Shown here: positions 12,201-19,191 of the stretch, one piece after another
How positions within the stretch are numbered: position 1 is the stretch's first letter
Layout: each line of letters begins with the position of its first letter
Made by a program: the position numbers and the translations under genes
Source: Haliclystus octoradiatus
Lineage: Eukaryota; Cnidaria; Staurozoa; Stauromedusae; Haliclystidae
DNA: 64,000 bases
Reading direction: 5' to 3'
NCBI GenBank assembly: GCA_916610825.1
Contig: OU744447.1
Span: 14,429,751-14,493,750 of the forward strand
The notes under the pieces: model-generated
Seen by the model: the letters and a program-made list of their open reading frames with translations, nothing else
Told to the model about the DNA's origin: nothing
Databases searched by the model: none

Positions 12201-12853
12201 TTGAAATTTTATCGCTGATGTTTGAAAGTGAGGTAATTTTTTTCAAAACAAAGGTCGCCGGTCTTGTGAGCCCTTTTAATGAAAGTTCATGAGATGCTCA
12301 TAAAAATTTGGGCACCTTCACATTCATGGACCGGTCCATGAATTGTTCATGAACTGTTAATGAAAATTCCCAAACTGATATGACCCAACTCATATTTTTT
12401 TTCCCAATGAGATTGCATTTAGAAATTGAAGCATGCCAACATCGACAAGTTTCCCCCGAGAACTCGACTGACATTAAACCTGAACTAAATGATTGAATTA
12501 AGTGAATACTGAGACTAATGATAACTACTGCATCATGTTTCATATTGTTGTTGATAACTTGAAACAGCACATTTATAAAGTTGGTTATTATAAATTGTTT
12601 TCTATTTCTCATCCCACAGCAAGTAATGTACAGACCACCTTTAAGGCATGATACCAACAAAGTTTCAAATCTCAAAGTCACATCAACTCCAGCTGATACA
12701 GTACAACCACAAGTCCCAAGAAAGATTTTTAACGCAATGGAAAAGGAGAAGCCTTTGTTAGATGCAAAATATCTGAAGGAAAAAGAAAATATTGAAACAA
12801 TAGTAGAGACTGAAGATTTGACTGCGGTGTGCACAAAGCCATTCATATTATAA
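178..12853 (+). CDS. SASS6: SAS-6 centriole assembly protein, 3' part of gene (13 exons)
   Basis: SAS-6 builds the nine-fold cartwheel hub of centrioles; its head domain oligomerises and its long coiled coil forms the spokes. Exons 178-246, 1030-1077, 1842-1916, 2257-2403, 4280-4327, 4684-4773, 6437-6490, 6756-6809, 7797-7868, 8394-8475, 9226-9356, 10995-11099 and 12620-12853 all have AG/GT borders and join without a stop into 402 codons. All introns are phase 0 except one phase-1 intron after 8475. The first ten exons are charged and heptad-like (coiled coil). Identification rests on remembered vertebrate SAS-6 landmarks: KELIKTNENVINWLSKQLN across exons 10-11, RKLGP at the end of exon 11, and LLDAKYLKEKE in the last exon. 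The N-terminal head (about 250 residues) should lie left of the window. The exon chain is assembled by eye, so a missed small exon is possible. Confidence 0.8.
1030..1077 (+). CDS. SASS6: SAS-6 exon, coiled coil
   Basis: AAATCAG acceptor and GTTTGT donor frame 16 codons reading ERNMKNEKHSLQAKLK, phase 0. Confidence 0.6.
1842..1916 (+). CDS. SASS6: SAS-6 exon, coiled coil
   Basis: TTTATCAG acceptor, GTATGC donor, 25 codons beginning DQSAKLSDAIS with heptad-like leucine/isoleucine spacing, phase 0. Confidence 0.7.
2068..2232 (-). repeat. tRNA-derived SINE (family 1)
   Basis: Read on the minus strand, the head contains GGTGTAATGGTGTAGG followed by the B-box-like GGGTTCAATCCCTGG, as in a tRNA-derived pol III promoter. 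The body matches the second copy at 2555-3075. It lies immediately upstream of the SAS-6 exon at 2257. Confidence 0.6.
2257..2403 (+). CDS. SASS6: SAS-6 exon, coiled coil
   Basis: 49 codons from ENKEMKSEIQ to IIEEKDK; acceptor TTCAAAG lies just downstream of a minus-strand SINE, donor GTGTTA. Longest coiled-coil exon of the gene in this window, phase 0. Confidence 0.7.
2555..3075 (-). repeat. tRNA-derived SINE (family 1), split by a MITE
   Basis: Minus-strand reading from about 3072 gives an A-box-like TAGTAGTGGTTAGCTATTGG, then after removal of the 2684-3016 insert the B-box-like GGGTTCTCTCCCTG and a body ending near 2555 that matches the copy at 2068-2232. Confidence 0.6.
2684..3016. mobile_element. 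hAT-type MITE with 8-bp TSD
   Basis: 333 bp with terminal inverted repeats CAGAGGTGTA and TACACCTCTG and sub-terminal inverted GGAGTCAAA/TTTGACTCC. It is flanked by the direct repeat CCCAAGAC at 2676-2683 and 3017-3024. The CAGxGGTGT ends and 8-bp duplication are characteristic of hAT elements. There is no coding capacity. It sits inside the SINE at 2555-3075, so it is the younger insertion. Confidence 0.85.
3430..3545. repeat. TTCATGAAC-rich dispersed repeat
   Basis: Clustered variants of TTCATGAAC and its relatives (GTTCAGGAAC, TTCATGAACTGTT, GTTCATGGAC) in an intron; same family as 6905-7035 and 12288-12365. Confidence 0.45.
3866..3973. repeat. Short fold-back (imperfect inverted repeat)
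   Basis: Left arm 3866-3911 (AGAACGAGAGTCAAACATGA...) is the imperfect reverse complement of the right arm 3928-3973 (...TCATCTTTGACTCTCATTCT), with a loop of about 16 nt. A small non-coding MITE or decayed hairpin repeat in an intron. Confidence 0.6.
4280..4327 (+). CDS. SASS6: SAS-6 exon, coiled coil
   Basis: ATTTTAG acceptor, GTATGTG donor; 16 codons VIENSTEALRLANMEK, phase 0. Confidence 0.7.
4684..4773 (+). CDS. SASS6: SAS-6 exon, coiled coil
   Basis: Acceptor CAATCTAG, donor GTAACA; 30 codons beginning INFEKELHSKIRNMSKL, phase 0. Confidence 0.7.
4870..6100. repeat. Long imperfect fold-back repeat
   Basis: About 280-bp arms 5046-5318 and 5537-5804 are imperfect reverse complements, for example GCTGAAGCTAAATGACGAAG against CTTCATCATTTAGCTTCAGC, around a ~220-bp centre. 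The similarity continues outward on both sides (TAAAGTGCA against TGAAGTGCACATGAC; CCGATCC motifs near both ends). No clear terminal repeats or target duplication, so the true ends are uncertain. Intronic. Confidence 0.6.
6112..6378 (+). repeat. SINE-like repeat (family 2)
   Basis: Begins with GGGGATTTGCTCAGATGGCA, which resembles a tRNA 5' half with an A box. The body (AATGAGTACCATCTTCTGG..., GAAGAGCTGTGG, tail CTCTGAGCAA) aligns with the diverged copy at 7108-7410. The B box is decayed. Confidence 0.5.
6437..6490 (+). CDS. SASS6: SAS-6 exon, coiled coil
   Basis: Acceptor TTTTAACAG, donor GTAAAA; 18 codons GNNIIQRLQNELKHCNSQ, phase 0. Confidence 0.7.
6756..6809 (+). CDS. SASS6: SAS-6 exon, coiled coil
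   Basis: Acceptor AATTTCAG, donor GTATAG; 18 codons IKSKNSITAKQEKVINDQ, phase 0. Confidence 0.7.
6905..7035. repeat. TTCATGAAC palindromic repeat cluster
   Basis: Six close TTCATGAAC units, centred on the perfect 20-bp palindrome TTCATGAACCGGTTCATGAA at 6985-7004. Other members of the family lie at 6590-6660, 9603-9680, 10288-10375 and 12288-12365, all in SAS-6 introns. Confidence 0.7.
7108..7410 (+). repeat. SINE-like repeat (family 2)
   Basis: A B-box-like GTGGATCGAATCCTCC follows a tRNA-like head. The body AATGAATACCATATTGTGATG... and the tail CATTCTCTGAGCAAGATAACC match the copy at 6112-6378. Confidence 0.5.
7797..7868 (+). CDS. SASS6: SAS-6 exon, coiled coil
   Basis: Acceptor CTTATGTAG, donor GTTAGT; 24 codons from EENILKQDKN to ELTNANAE, phase 0. 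Confidence 0.7.
8394..8475 (+). CDS. SASS6: SAS-6 exon, end of coiled coil
   Basis: Acceptor TTTAACAG, donor GTAGGA; 27 codons plus one base, ending EMKELIKTNEN. The spare G completes a valine codon with the first two bases of the next exon, giving the SAS-6-like NENVINWL junction. Confidence 0.8.
9226..9356 (+). CDS. SASS6: SAS-6 exon with conserved WL(N/S)K-LN motif
   Basis: Acceptor GATTACAG, donor GTAAGT. Reads VINWLSKQLNGISPGG and ends RQDQLRKLGP. It is the best family landmark in the window: vertebrate SAS-6 has a similar WLNKELN motif followed by a short RKQ..LGP stretch. Confidence 0.85.
9826..9975. repeat. Dispersed repeat with CAGGCATAAGA end
   Basis: CAGGCATAAGAAATTTTCTC followed by ATCGGCGGAATTCC resembles the sequence at 13913 (CAGGCATGAGAGACTTCC, then GATCGGCGGATTTC) and the reverse strand at 44229 (CAGGGATGAGAATCTTCC). 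The second half contains an inverted ...TGTGTTTTCTGC-like return. Probably a family of decayed DNA-transposon ends. Confidence 0.35.
10995..11099 (+). CDS. SASS6: SAS-6 exon, low-complexity tail
   Basis: Polypyrimidine tract and CTCAG acceptor, donor GTAATG. 35 codons from MQSTPNSITQ to YPIPRHYQQ, in frame with both neighbours. Composition (S, P, Q) matches the disordered SAS-6 tail. Confidence 0.75.
11634..11875. repeat. Degenerate tandem repeat (~45-50-bp unit)
   Basis: CGCAGCTAA-TTG-CTGATAG-CGCAT recurs with variation (CGCAACTAATTGACTGATAGC, CACAGCTAATTGTCTAATAGA, CGCAGCTAATTGTCTGATTG). It lies in the last SAS-6 intron. Confidence 0.5.
12288..12365. repeat. TTCATGAAC palindromic repeat
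   Basis: Contains a perfect 22-bp palindrome at 12322-12343 (ATTCATGGAC then CGGTCCATGAAT), a relative of the 6985-7004 palindrome with a paired A-T to G-C change on both arms. It also shares the neighbouring ATTTGGGCAC-TTCA with the copy at 6590-6660. Confidence 0.65.
12620..12853 (+). CDS. SASS6: SAS-6 terminal exon
   Basis: Acceptor ATCCCACAG; 77 codons then TAA at 12851-12853. Contains LLDAKYLKEKE, resembling the conserved tail motif of vertebrate SAS-6. AATAAA overlaps the stop at 12853-12858 and may serve as the poly(A) signal. Confidence 0.8.
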   Translation, partial: QVMYRPPLRHDTNKVSNLKVTSTPADTVQPQVPRKIFNAMEKEKPLLDAKYLKEKENIETIVETEDLTAVCTKPFIL

Positions 12854-12937
12854 ATAAACCAGCTTCTAATTATTAATTTAAAATCTATTATTGTACAAAA
12901 ATTATATAAAGTCTTTAATAGAGTAGATGTATTTTCA

Positions 12938-12964
12938 TCACATAATTGCTTTCATGGCTGTCAT
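12938..12964 (-). CDS. Terminal exon of unrecognised convergent gene
   Basis: On the minus strand, acceptor TTTCTTCATAG precedes nine codons MTAMKAIM-stop (stop complement 12938-12940), in phase with the exon at 13050-13172. ATTAAAG just downstream on that strand could be the poly(A) signal. Its 3' UTR would overlap that of SASS6, whose stop is 85 bp away. The exon is short, so the call leans on the neighbouring exon. Confidence 0.4.
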   Translation of the reverse strand: MTAMKAIM

Positions 12965-13049
12965 CTATGAAGAAATACAGAAATACTATGAGTCCATGGC
13001 ATGGGTTAGAGATGCTTCATTAACAGATGATAACATAGTAACAAATTAC

Positions 13050-13172
13050 CTGATTCTCTTTTATGTCTGAGCTACAATCAATCCCTTCGAATTTGCTGAC
13101 AACTTTTGATATAATTTGAATAGCTTTCTCTGAAAGTGTCTTCATGTTTAACATTACTTCCTCAACATTGAC
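13050..13172 (-). CDS. Exon of unrecognised convergent gene
   Basis: A 123-bp minus-strand open stretch framed by a TTATTTTTAAG acceptor and a CAG-GTAATT donor, phase 0 at both ends. Its 41 codons begin VNVEEVMLNMKTLSEKAIQ and end SSDIKENQ, a helical, leucine/isoleucine-rich segment. The family is not recognised. Earlier exons of this gene were not found between 13173 and the LINE at 14831; they could lie beyond the 46-kb array. Confidence 0.5.
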
Positions 13173-14411
13173 CTTAAAAATAAATAATCAAAATTACAAT
13201 TTGAAACTATAATTACAAATCTAGCACACAAAGTTCTCAAATAAAATAACCAGGGAAATCATTTCAAAATAAAAAGTTAGACTAAAATATAGAAGTAAAA
13301 CATGCGTCTTGATAGCATTTCACGAACAATATATTACAATGTGAAAATAAAATTGGTAGTAGAGGATGCTTTAAATTTAACAAAGCAGAAGAAGAAAACA
13401 GCATTGTCCCAGTTAGTGGATTATCATACAACTTTCAAGTTGCTGGACGATGCAAATAAAAGTATTAAATAATTGGAAAAATTAGCAAAGATTTGAAATA
13501 ACAACAATTGAAGATAGAGAATTACGAGCATTGCAATAAATAGTGAAATTGTTAATCTGCCTACATTTCAGCTTCAGCTGCGAGAAATGAAGTGAGCAGG
13601 AAAACAGAAACACAGGAAATTGGCAATGATTTGTGGAAATAACTGTTGAGAGTTGAAACTCAGCCTTTTCGCAAACATAGATTTATTGATGTTGAAAGTC
13701 ACTAAGAGACTGTTACAGCCCATCCCGGGTACAGTACATGCTATTATTAGGCATAAAAATTTCCATGCAAATAGCTAAATGCGGTACAATAAAACAGAAT
13801 ACTTGGTATAAAAGTAATGCAGTCGGAGAAACAAATTAACATTATAATGAAGAAGATCGCTCAAAAAGCCGGTTTAAATAAAAATTCAGATTGGGAGAAA
13901 AAACTACGAACACAGGCATGAGAGACTTCCGTGGATCGGCGGATTTCTGCCGTTTTGAAATTCTCAGATATCAATCCTGGAATTCCTTTAAATCCGTTGA
14001 AAAAAATGTGGGGGTTAGGATCAAGTCTTTAGTGCTGAATTGTTTCAATTCATTCAAATTATTTTATTTGTTGCTAACGTAATAAATAATATCAGTATTG
14101 ATGTGTTATCGAATTGAAAATATATGAAAACTGTGATTATAACTTCCTCTACTAAAGCCTTCCATCATTACTTAGGTCTCGATCAAAACACTCTTAGTCA
14201 GTCGGTTTAAAGAAGCATCTTGAAGTTGCACCCTGTATTGATTTTGAATGGTTAATAAAACTCGCAAAAGCCCATTACATTTCTGATGTTAAGTGTTTTA
14301 ATGGTGGCGCAAAATTTTGTGTATTGAACTCAACCGATGATCGCATTGTGAGTATGTACACATTTACATAGGAACATTTACTCTCAATTATAATCGAGCA
14401 AGGTTGTTACA
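13173..14411. other. Intergenic, no gene recognised
   Basis: AT-rich sequence with no supported exon on either strand. It contains one copy of the CAGGCATGAGA dispersed-repeat end at 13913. A short open frame at 13891-14082 runs through that repeat and is not considered a gene. Confidence 0.5.
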
Positions 14412-14790
14412 TTTAAGAAAGGCGAATCCACTGAAGCTATTGATAAAGATGTCAATAATAAATTCAAATTGGGTAGGCTTGATGGAGAAATAAAATTAAT
14501 AATCGACGACAAGGAGGTCATTGCAAAGTTAAATGATCGTATTCAAAAGGTTGATATTCCAGGCTAGGCTATATGCTACTTCTGTGGTGATATACTCTCT
14601 TACGGCAGCCATAGTAAAATCTCATTAACGAACCATCTCAGCATTTCAAAGCAAAAGGGAAACATTAAAATTCTACTTCCAACTACACTCTTGATTTGTT
14701 TGTACATCATTCACCAGAGTCCTCTTCTAGTACTTCTACTGCGTCTCCGCAGCTTCAACAAGGTGCTTTTCAATTGTGTCTTTTGCTGAC
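14412..14790 (+). pseudogene. Decayed zinc-finger (BED/hAT-associated type) fragment
   Basis: An open reading of about 70 codons (FKKGESTEAIDKDV...) continues through one in-frame TAG at 14566-14568 into CYFCGDILSYGS...LTNH. A C-x2-C followed by two spaced histidines, preceded by a DIPG motif, resembles the N-terminal zinc fingers found with DNA-transposon proteins in many invertebrates. A frameshift then leads into a serine-rich HSPESSSSTSTASPQ stretch. It has no ATG or downstream transposase. The 3' side is cut by the LINE at 14831. Confidence 0.45.
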
Positions 14791-14818
14791 CAATGATTGA
14801 GTTTTCTCAAATGCAAGT

Positions 14819-14830
14819 ATGTACAAAATA
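14819..14830 (+). repeat. Target-site duplication, left copy
   Basis: ATGTACAAAATA, identical to 17800-17811; the two copies bracket the RTE-like LINE. Confidence 0.85.
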
Positions 14831-17799
14831 CCTAACCTACCCCCGCATTCGTAACTATAGCAACTTTCAACGCAAATACATTAATAAAAGAACATCGTCT
14901 TAGTGAGCTGATAAAGCTCGCAGAAGACATGGAGATCGACATCATTGCTCTGCAAGAACATAGAAGAGTTCTTCAAACAGATTTTGAAACCATCAACGTC
15001 GGCAAAGGATGGACAGCACGCCTAAGCAGTGCACGAACAGGTGGACATGGTGGAGTTGGCTTTATAACATCCCCACGCATTGAGCATTGCATTTTAAAAG
15101 TCGATAATCATCATCATCGTGTTATCTCTATGTCAGCTCAGCTAAAAGACCAACGAATCCATATTATCAACTGCCACCTACCAACAGCTGCTCAGCCATC
15201 TACATTAGAAGTGTGCAATATACTAGATATGATTGACAACATCATGGAAAACCTTCCGAGCCGTGACTTGACATTACTTGCAGGTGATATGAATGCAGAT
15301 CTACCATGCGATGGTATGACAGTAAAGAACAAGCATACATTTAAAGTCACGCCTCAATCTGAACATTCTTGCGCAGTATCTGACTTTGTAGTTGGACATG
15401 AACTTACTGCAATTAATGGAACAATGCGTCAGAAACAGCGTAAATTGGTCACATTTTACGGACCACGCAAACGGAAAGCTCGATTAGACTACATATTCGT
15501 GCACAGCCGTAGAGCACATCTAATCAGATTTGTAAAGACCATTCGACCCCGCTGTATTCCATCAGACCATGCAATGGTATACTGCCGCATCAACGTGAGA
15601 CTCTGGCTACCAAGAATCAGGAAAGCAAGATCACAGCCAAATTGGGACTCCTTAAAAAATGAAAACATCAAACAAGAGTTTATCAATGAAGTCTTCAAAT
15701 CACATTCTGGTGAAGAAAACTACGATTCATACGTTGAAGCAATTCACAGTGCTGCAAACAGAGTACTTCCAATAAAGCGTTCAAATAGAGTCACATGTCT
15801 GTGGGAAAGTGATTATGGAATTTGCAAAGAAAGGCATCGTCTTCTGGAAGCTCCTAGAGGAGAAATAAATAACCATGAGAGAATACTCGAAGAAGCACAT
15901 AACCATGCAAGGGAGCAGCTAATTAAGCAAGTTGCAGATAACATCAATCAACATCATGAAGCCGGGCGCAATCAGGCGGTATGGCGTGGCATAGAACAAC
16001 TCACTGGCCGTAAACAAAGACCAAATGCCATTGTGAATGCATCATCAATTAAAGATCGCCTAAAAATGATTGAGTCACACTTCAGCAACATATTAAATTC
16101 TAATCAGAACTTGCTACACCTATGTGATCCACTCCAGCCTCCAACGGGATTACCACCTGCACCTGCAGTCAAGTCTGGACCAATCACTGATGAAGAAATT
16201 TCACGTGCATGCAGTTCAACATCTAGTGGCAAAGCCAGCGGACAAGATCACATTCCTTCTGATGTCACGCGCATTACCGAAATCACTGAGAGATATCTGA
16301 AACCAATAATGAATCCTATGATTACAGAGGGTAAGGACCCACCTCAATGCTTTCGAAAGTCAACCATTGTCTGCATCCCAAAGCAGGGAAATGTCAATAA
16401 TCTAAACAATCAACGCGGTCTCTCCTTAATGCTATGTAGTGCAAAGTTGTACAACCGCATCATCATGGACAGATTAAGGACGAGATTGGAGTCAATACTG
16501 CTGAACATACAAGCCGGTTTCAGGATGGAGAGAGGGACAACTGAGCAAATTACTGCCTTAAAGATCTGTATTGAAACCTGTCAAAAAAGGAAGAAAGACC
16601 TAGTGGTAATATTTGTTGATTTCAAGAAAGCATTCGACAGCATCACCAGAAGTGCATTACCTACGATCATGAGGTTCTATGGCATACCAGAAGATATCAT
16701 AACAGCAATCATGTCAATGTACACCAATACAGAAGCCACGGTAAAGACTCGAAATGGATATACTGACCCGTTCACAACCACCTCTGGTGTTCTACAGGGT
16801 GACACCTTGGCACCATATTTATTCATCTTGGTCATGGACTACGTGTTACGGATGTCACTAAGGGAAGAAGATGCTTATACCTTAAGAAGACGTCTCTGCC
16901 TCAGGAAACCAGCTGTGAAGTTACCAGCCTTGGCCTACGCGGATGACTGTGCATTAATGAGCAACGATGCCCGATCAGCAGAACGCCAACTACACCGATT
17001 CGAGACAGAGGCAAGGAAGGTTGGATTGTCAATCAACGAGGCAAAAACCGAAGTTATGTACATTGGACCTCCATCAGATGAATATACCATCAAATCAATC
17101 AACGGACAACCACTTCCTGTTGCAAAAGATTACAAATACCTTGGCTGCCAAGTTCTCAAAAGTGAATCATCGTTCAAACATAGAAGACGTTTAGCATGGA
17201 CTGCAGCCATTAAACTCAGGAAGGTATGGGGATCCAATGTCGACATGTCATGTAAAGTACATCTTTTTACGTCATGTATTGAAAGCGTGCTCTTTTATAG
17301 CTCTGAAGCATGGACTCTCAGCACCACACTAGCAGAGCAAGTAGATGCCTCCCACAGAGCACTTATTCGATATGCAGTGGATATCAGATTCCCCAATGTT
17401 ATCAGCAACAAAGATTTATATAATCTGACGGGATTGAAGGCTGCACAGAAGCGCATACGTAATCTTCGCCTCTCGCTCATTGGCCACGCCTTAAGACGCC
17501 CAACCTGTCCTCTGGCTATGTCACTGAATCCTGACAATCAACCGACCGAACCACTGAGAAGGGGAGGCGCTCTTATGAACACCTATGTTGGACAATTTAC
17601 GAACGATCTTGGCGCCATGTACATACAACCAAATAATGTCATGTCCAAAGCGAATAACCGTGATGGCTGGAGAAATAATGTAGTTAAATTATGTAAATAA
17701 ACTTAAAGTTACTATTTTTGTTACGACGTTCAATAATTATGTATATATTTATAAATATCTTTTAATTGTACATACTAATTTGACGTAAAAAGAAGAAGA
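14831..17799 (+). mobile_element. RTE-like non-LTR retrotransposon (LINE)
   Basis: A 2.97-kb insertion bracketed by a 12-bp perfect duplication. It carries a single long ORF (endonuclease plus reverse transcriptase), a ~100-bp 3' UTR and, instead of poly(A), a short AAAAAGAAGAAG tail of the kind seen in RTE-type elements. The 5' end starts almost at the first endonuclease strand, so a small 5' truncation is likely. The exact duplication and unbroken ORF suggest a recent insertion. Confidence 0.85.
14929..17700 (+). CDS. LINE ORF: AP-endonuclease and reverse transcriptase
   Basis: The 923 codons are uninterrupted. Residues 1-215 form the endonuclease: Glu10 in LQEHR, AGDMNAD around Asp120, LDYIF, and PSDHAM with His214. 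The frame stays open upstream to 14836 and encodes TIATFNANTL, the expected first catalytic Asn strand, so real translation may begin further 5' than the first ATG. Reverse transcriptase follows: GKASGQDHIPSD, QAGFRMERGTTEQI, VDFKKAFDSI with Asp564, GVLQGDTLAPYLF, and the YADD box at 670-673. The C-terminal part (HRALIRYAVDIRF..., NRDGWRNNV) matches the tail of RTE/CR1-like elements. All catalytic residues appear intact. The clade call is from memory of motif style; an RTE-related clade is the best guess. Confidence 0.85.
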   Translation: MEIDIIALQEHRRVLQTDFETINVGKGWTARLSSARTGGHGGVGFITSPRIEHCILKVDNHHHRVISMSAQLKDQRIHIINCHLPTAAQPSTLEVCNILDMIDNIMENLPSRDLTLLAGDMNADLPCDGMTVKNKHTFKVTPQSEHSCAVSDFVVGHELTAINGTMRQKQRKLVTFYGPRKRKARLDYIFVHSRRAHLIRFVKTIRPRCIPSDHAMVYCRINVRLWLPRIRKARSQPNWDSLKNENIKQEFINEVFKSHSGEENYDSYVEAIHSAANRVLPIKRSNRVTCLWESDYGICKERHRLLEAPRGEINNHERILEEAHNHAREQLIKQVADNINQHHEAGRNQAVWRGIEQLTGRKQRPNAIVNASSIKDRLKMIESHFSNILNSNQNLLHLCDPLQPPTGLPPAPAVKSGPITDEEISRACSSTSSGKASGQDHIPSDVTRITEITERYLKPIMNPMITEGKDPPQCFRKSTIVCIPKQGNVNNLNNQRGLSLMLCSAKLYNRIIMDRLRTRLESILLNIQAGFRMERGTTEQITALKICIETCQKRKKDLVVIFVDFKKAFDSITRSALPTIMRFYGIPEDIITAIMSMYTNTEATVKTRNGYTDPFTTTSGVLQGDTLAPYLFILVMDYVLRMSLREEDAYTLRRRLCLRKPAVKLPALAYADDCALMSNDARSAERQLHRFETEARKVGLSINEAKTEVMYIGPPSDEYTIKSINGQPLPVAKDYKYLGCQVLKSESSFKHRRRLAWTAAIKLRKVWGSNVDMSCKVHLFTSCIESVLFYSSEAWTLSTTLAEQVDASHRALIRYAVDIRFPNVISNKDLYNLTGLKAAQKRIRNLRLSLIGHALRRPTCPLAMSLNPDNQPTEPLRRGGALMNTYVGQFTNDLGAMYIQPNNVMSKANNRDGWRNNVVKLCK

Positions 17800-17811
17800 A
17801 TGTACAAAATA
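17800..17811 (+). repeat. Target-site duplication, right copy
   Basis: ATGTACAAAATA, directly after the AGAAGAAG tail of the LINE; identical to 14819-14830. Confidence 0.85.
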
Positions 17812-18006
17812 TGCTGTTGTATTAGTAATTCCTAGTAATGAAAGTGATCAGTTCTGTCAATAATTGGCGCAATTTTCAGAGAATAGAAAGATGTCGGCAT
17901 CAACAAATTATAATGTACTTTAAATGTAGTTTGTATTTTCTCAAGTGATTAGTATTTCAACAACATCGGCAAAATGCGATAATAAAATTATTTCAAACAT
18001 TTATGC
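17812..18006. other. Last unique sequence before the retrotransposon array
   Basis: AT-rich DNA with no gene. At 18007 it joins a 5'-truncated copy (E1) in mid-ORF1 with no U2 sequence, so this is the border between single-copy DNA and the U2/retrotransposon array, or possibly an assembly join. Confidence 0.6.
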
Positions 18007-18007
18007 G

Positions 18008-19016
18008 AAATCGGGCCATAAATCCAAAAAACCACCAAGGCCCAGATCGTGGCTGGGTCCACACCACATGCAACAACAACCGTCACATGATCATCAACAG
18101 CAGCAGTCCTCGCACAGCTTGCTAGCATGCCTAGTGAAAAAACATGAAGGAGAGAACTCTAATTCTATCTCCTTCATTAATTTTAAAACAATCCGGTGGT
18201 CTCAGCCCTCTTAATATCAACAAAGAGATCAAAAACACACAAAGACCAATGCTGAGGCCATCTATAGGTATGGGGGGGGGGTCTGACAGTTACTGTGTCC
18301 GTCTGAAAAATCTTGACGACACAGTCAGACTCGCCAGCGGACAATTTTCCGTTGCTGGCAAGCCGGTTTACTTGCAACAGATGGGTCAGCAATACGTTAC
18401 CGTGCGCTGTCCAGCTGCCAAACATGTGGGCGCATTGCGAGTTGCCGAGGCTTTAGCTTGCTTCAGTGAGATACAGGGGGCGGTGGCCGTGACCCATAGG
18501 GATATGCCAGAAGTTCGAACCGGGGAACTTCACATTAAAATTGTGGTTTCGGAGGGGAAGTCTCTGCCCTCGCACATTGTGTCTGGCAAAGACACTTTGT
18601 CCGTGTACTTTCCAGGCCGCAAACACAAGTGCCTGTGTTGTGACCAGTTCGATCATAACAAATTTCAATGCCCGAATAGAGAAGAACAACTCTATTCGGA
18701 TGTATTTTCAGCTTCCTCTGCCCCAGCAAAAGGGCCAAAGCCAGCAAAGCCTGTTGAAAAACAGGTTGAACTGGTGGAGGAGACACAATCTGCAGAGGGG
18801 GTTGAATCGATTCCATCAACCTCTGTGCCCCCACCTGCTGTTCTGGGGGATGTGGAAGACTTGATGGAAGTGGAAGGTAGGGGTGATCATTCCACGGAGG
18901 CGGTGGTTGAGGGCGCAGAAAGCTTAAAAATGACTGCTGAAGAAGGCTGGCAGACAGCAATAAATGCAAAAAGAAAAAAAATCCTCCGCCTAGTCCTGCC
19001 AAAAAAAACAAGATGA
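18008..19016 (+). pseudogene. E1 ORF1 remnant (CCHC nucleic-acid-binding protein)
   Basis: ORF1 of Tx1-type elements is a gag-like RNA-binding protein that accompanies the retrotransposon RNA. This copy lacks the first ~80 codons. A run of nine G near 18277 and changes just before it shift the frame briefly (IYRYGGSDSY becomes a different stretch) and then restore it. The knuckle is CLCCDQFDHNKFQCP, C-x2-C-x4-H-x4-C. A second frameshift at the A-run near 18975 replaces the basic tail and stops at 19016. Confidence 0.8.
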
Positions 19017-19191
19017 CGGCAACGAAAAAAAACTCTTAGCCGGGGGACTGCTCTATTGAGGCAGAATTCTGCGTCATAGAGCAAGGGTAAGTAATTTACT
19101 TTAACTTTTATGTTTAACTTTATTATATGTAAATTATTTATTTTGTATTTTGAACCGATCTGTACTGTCCTGTGTTCCTGTATTCGTCCTC

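Noticed and set aside
12298-12846. Minus-strand 182-codon open frame
   Set aside because: It is antisense to the last SAS-6 exon and a palindromic repeat, with no splice or family support.
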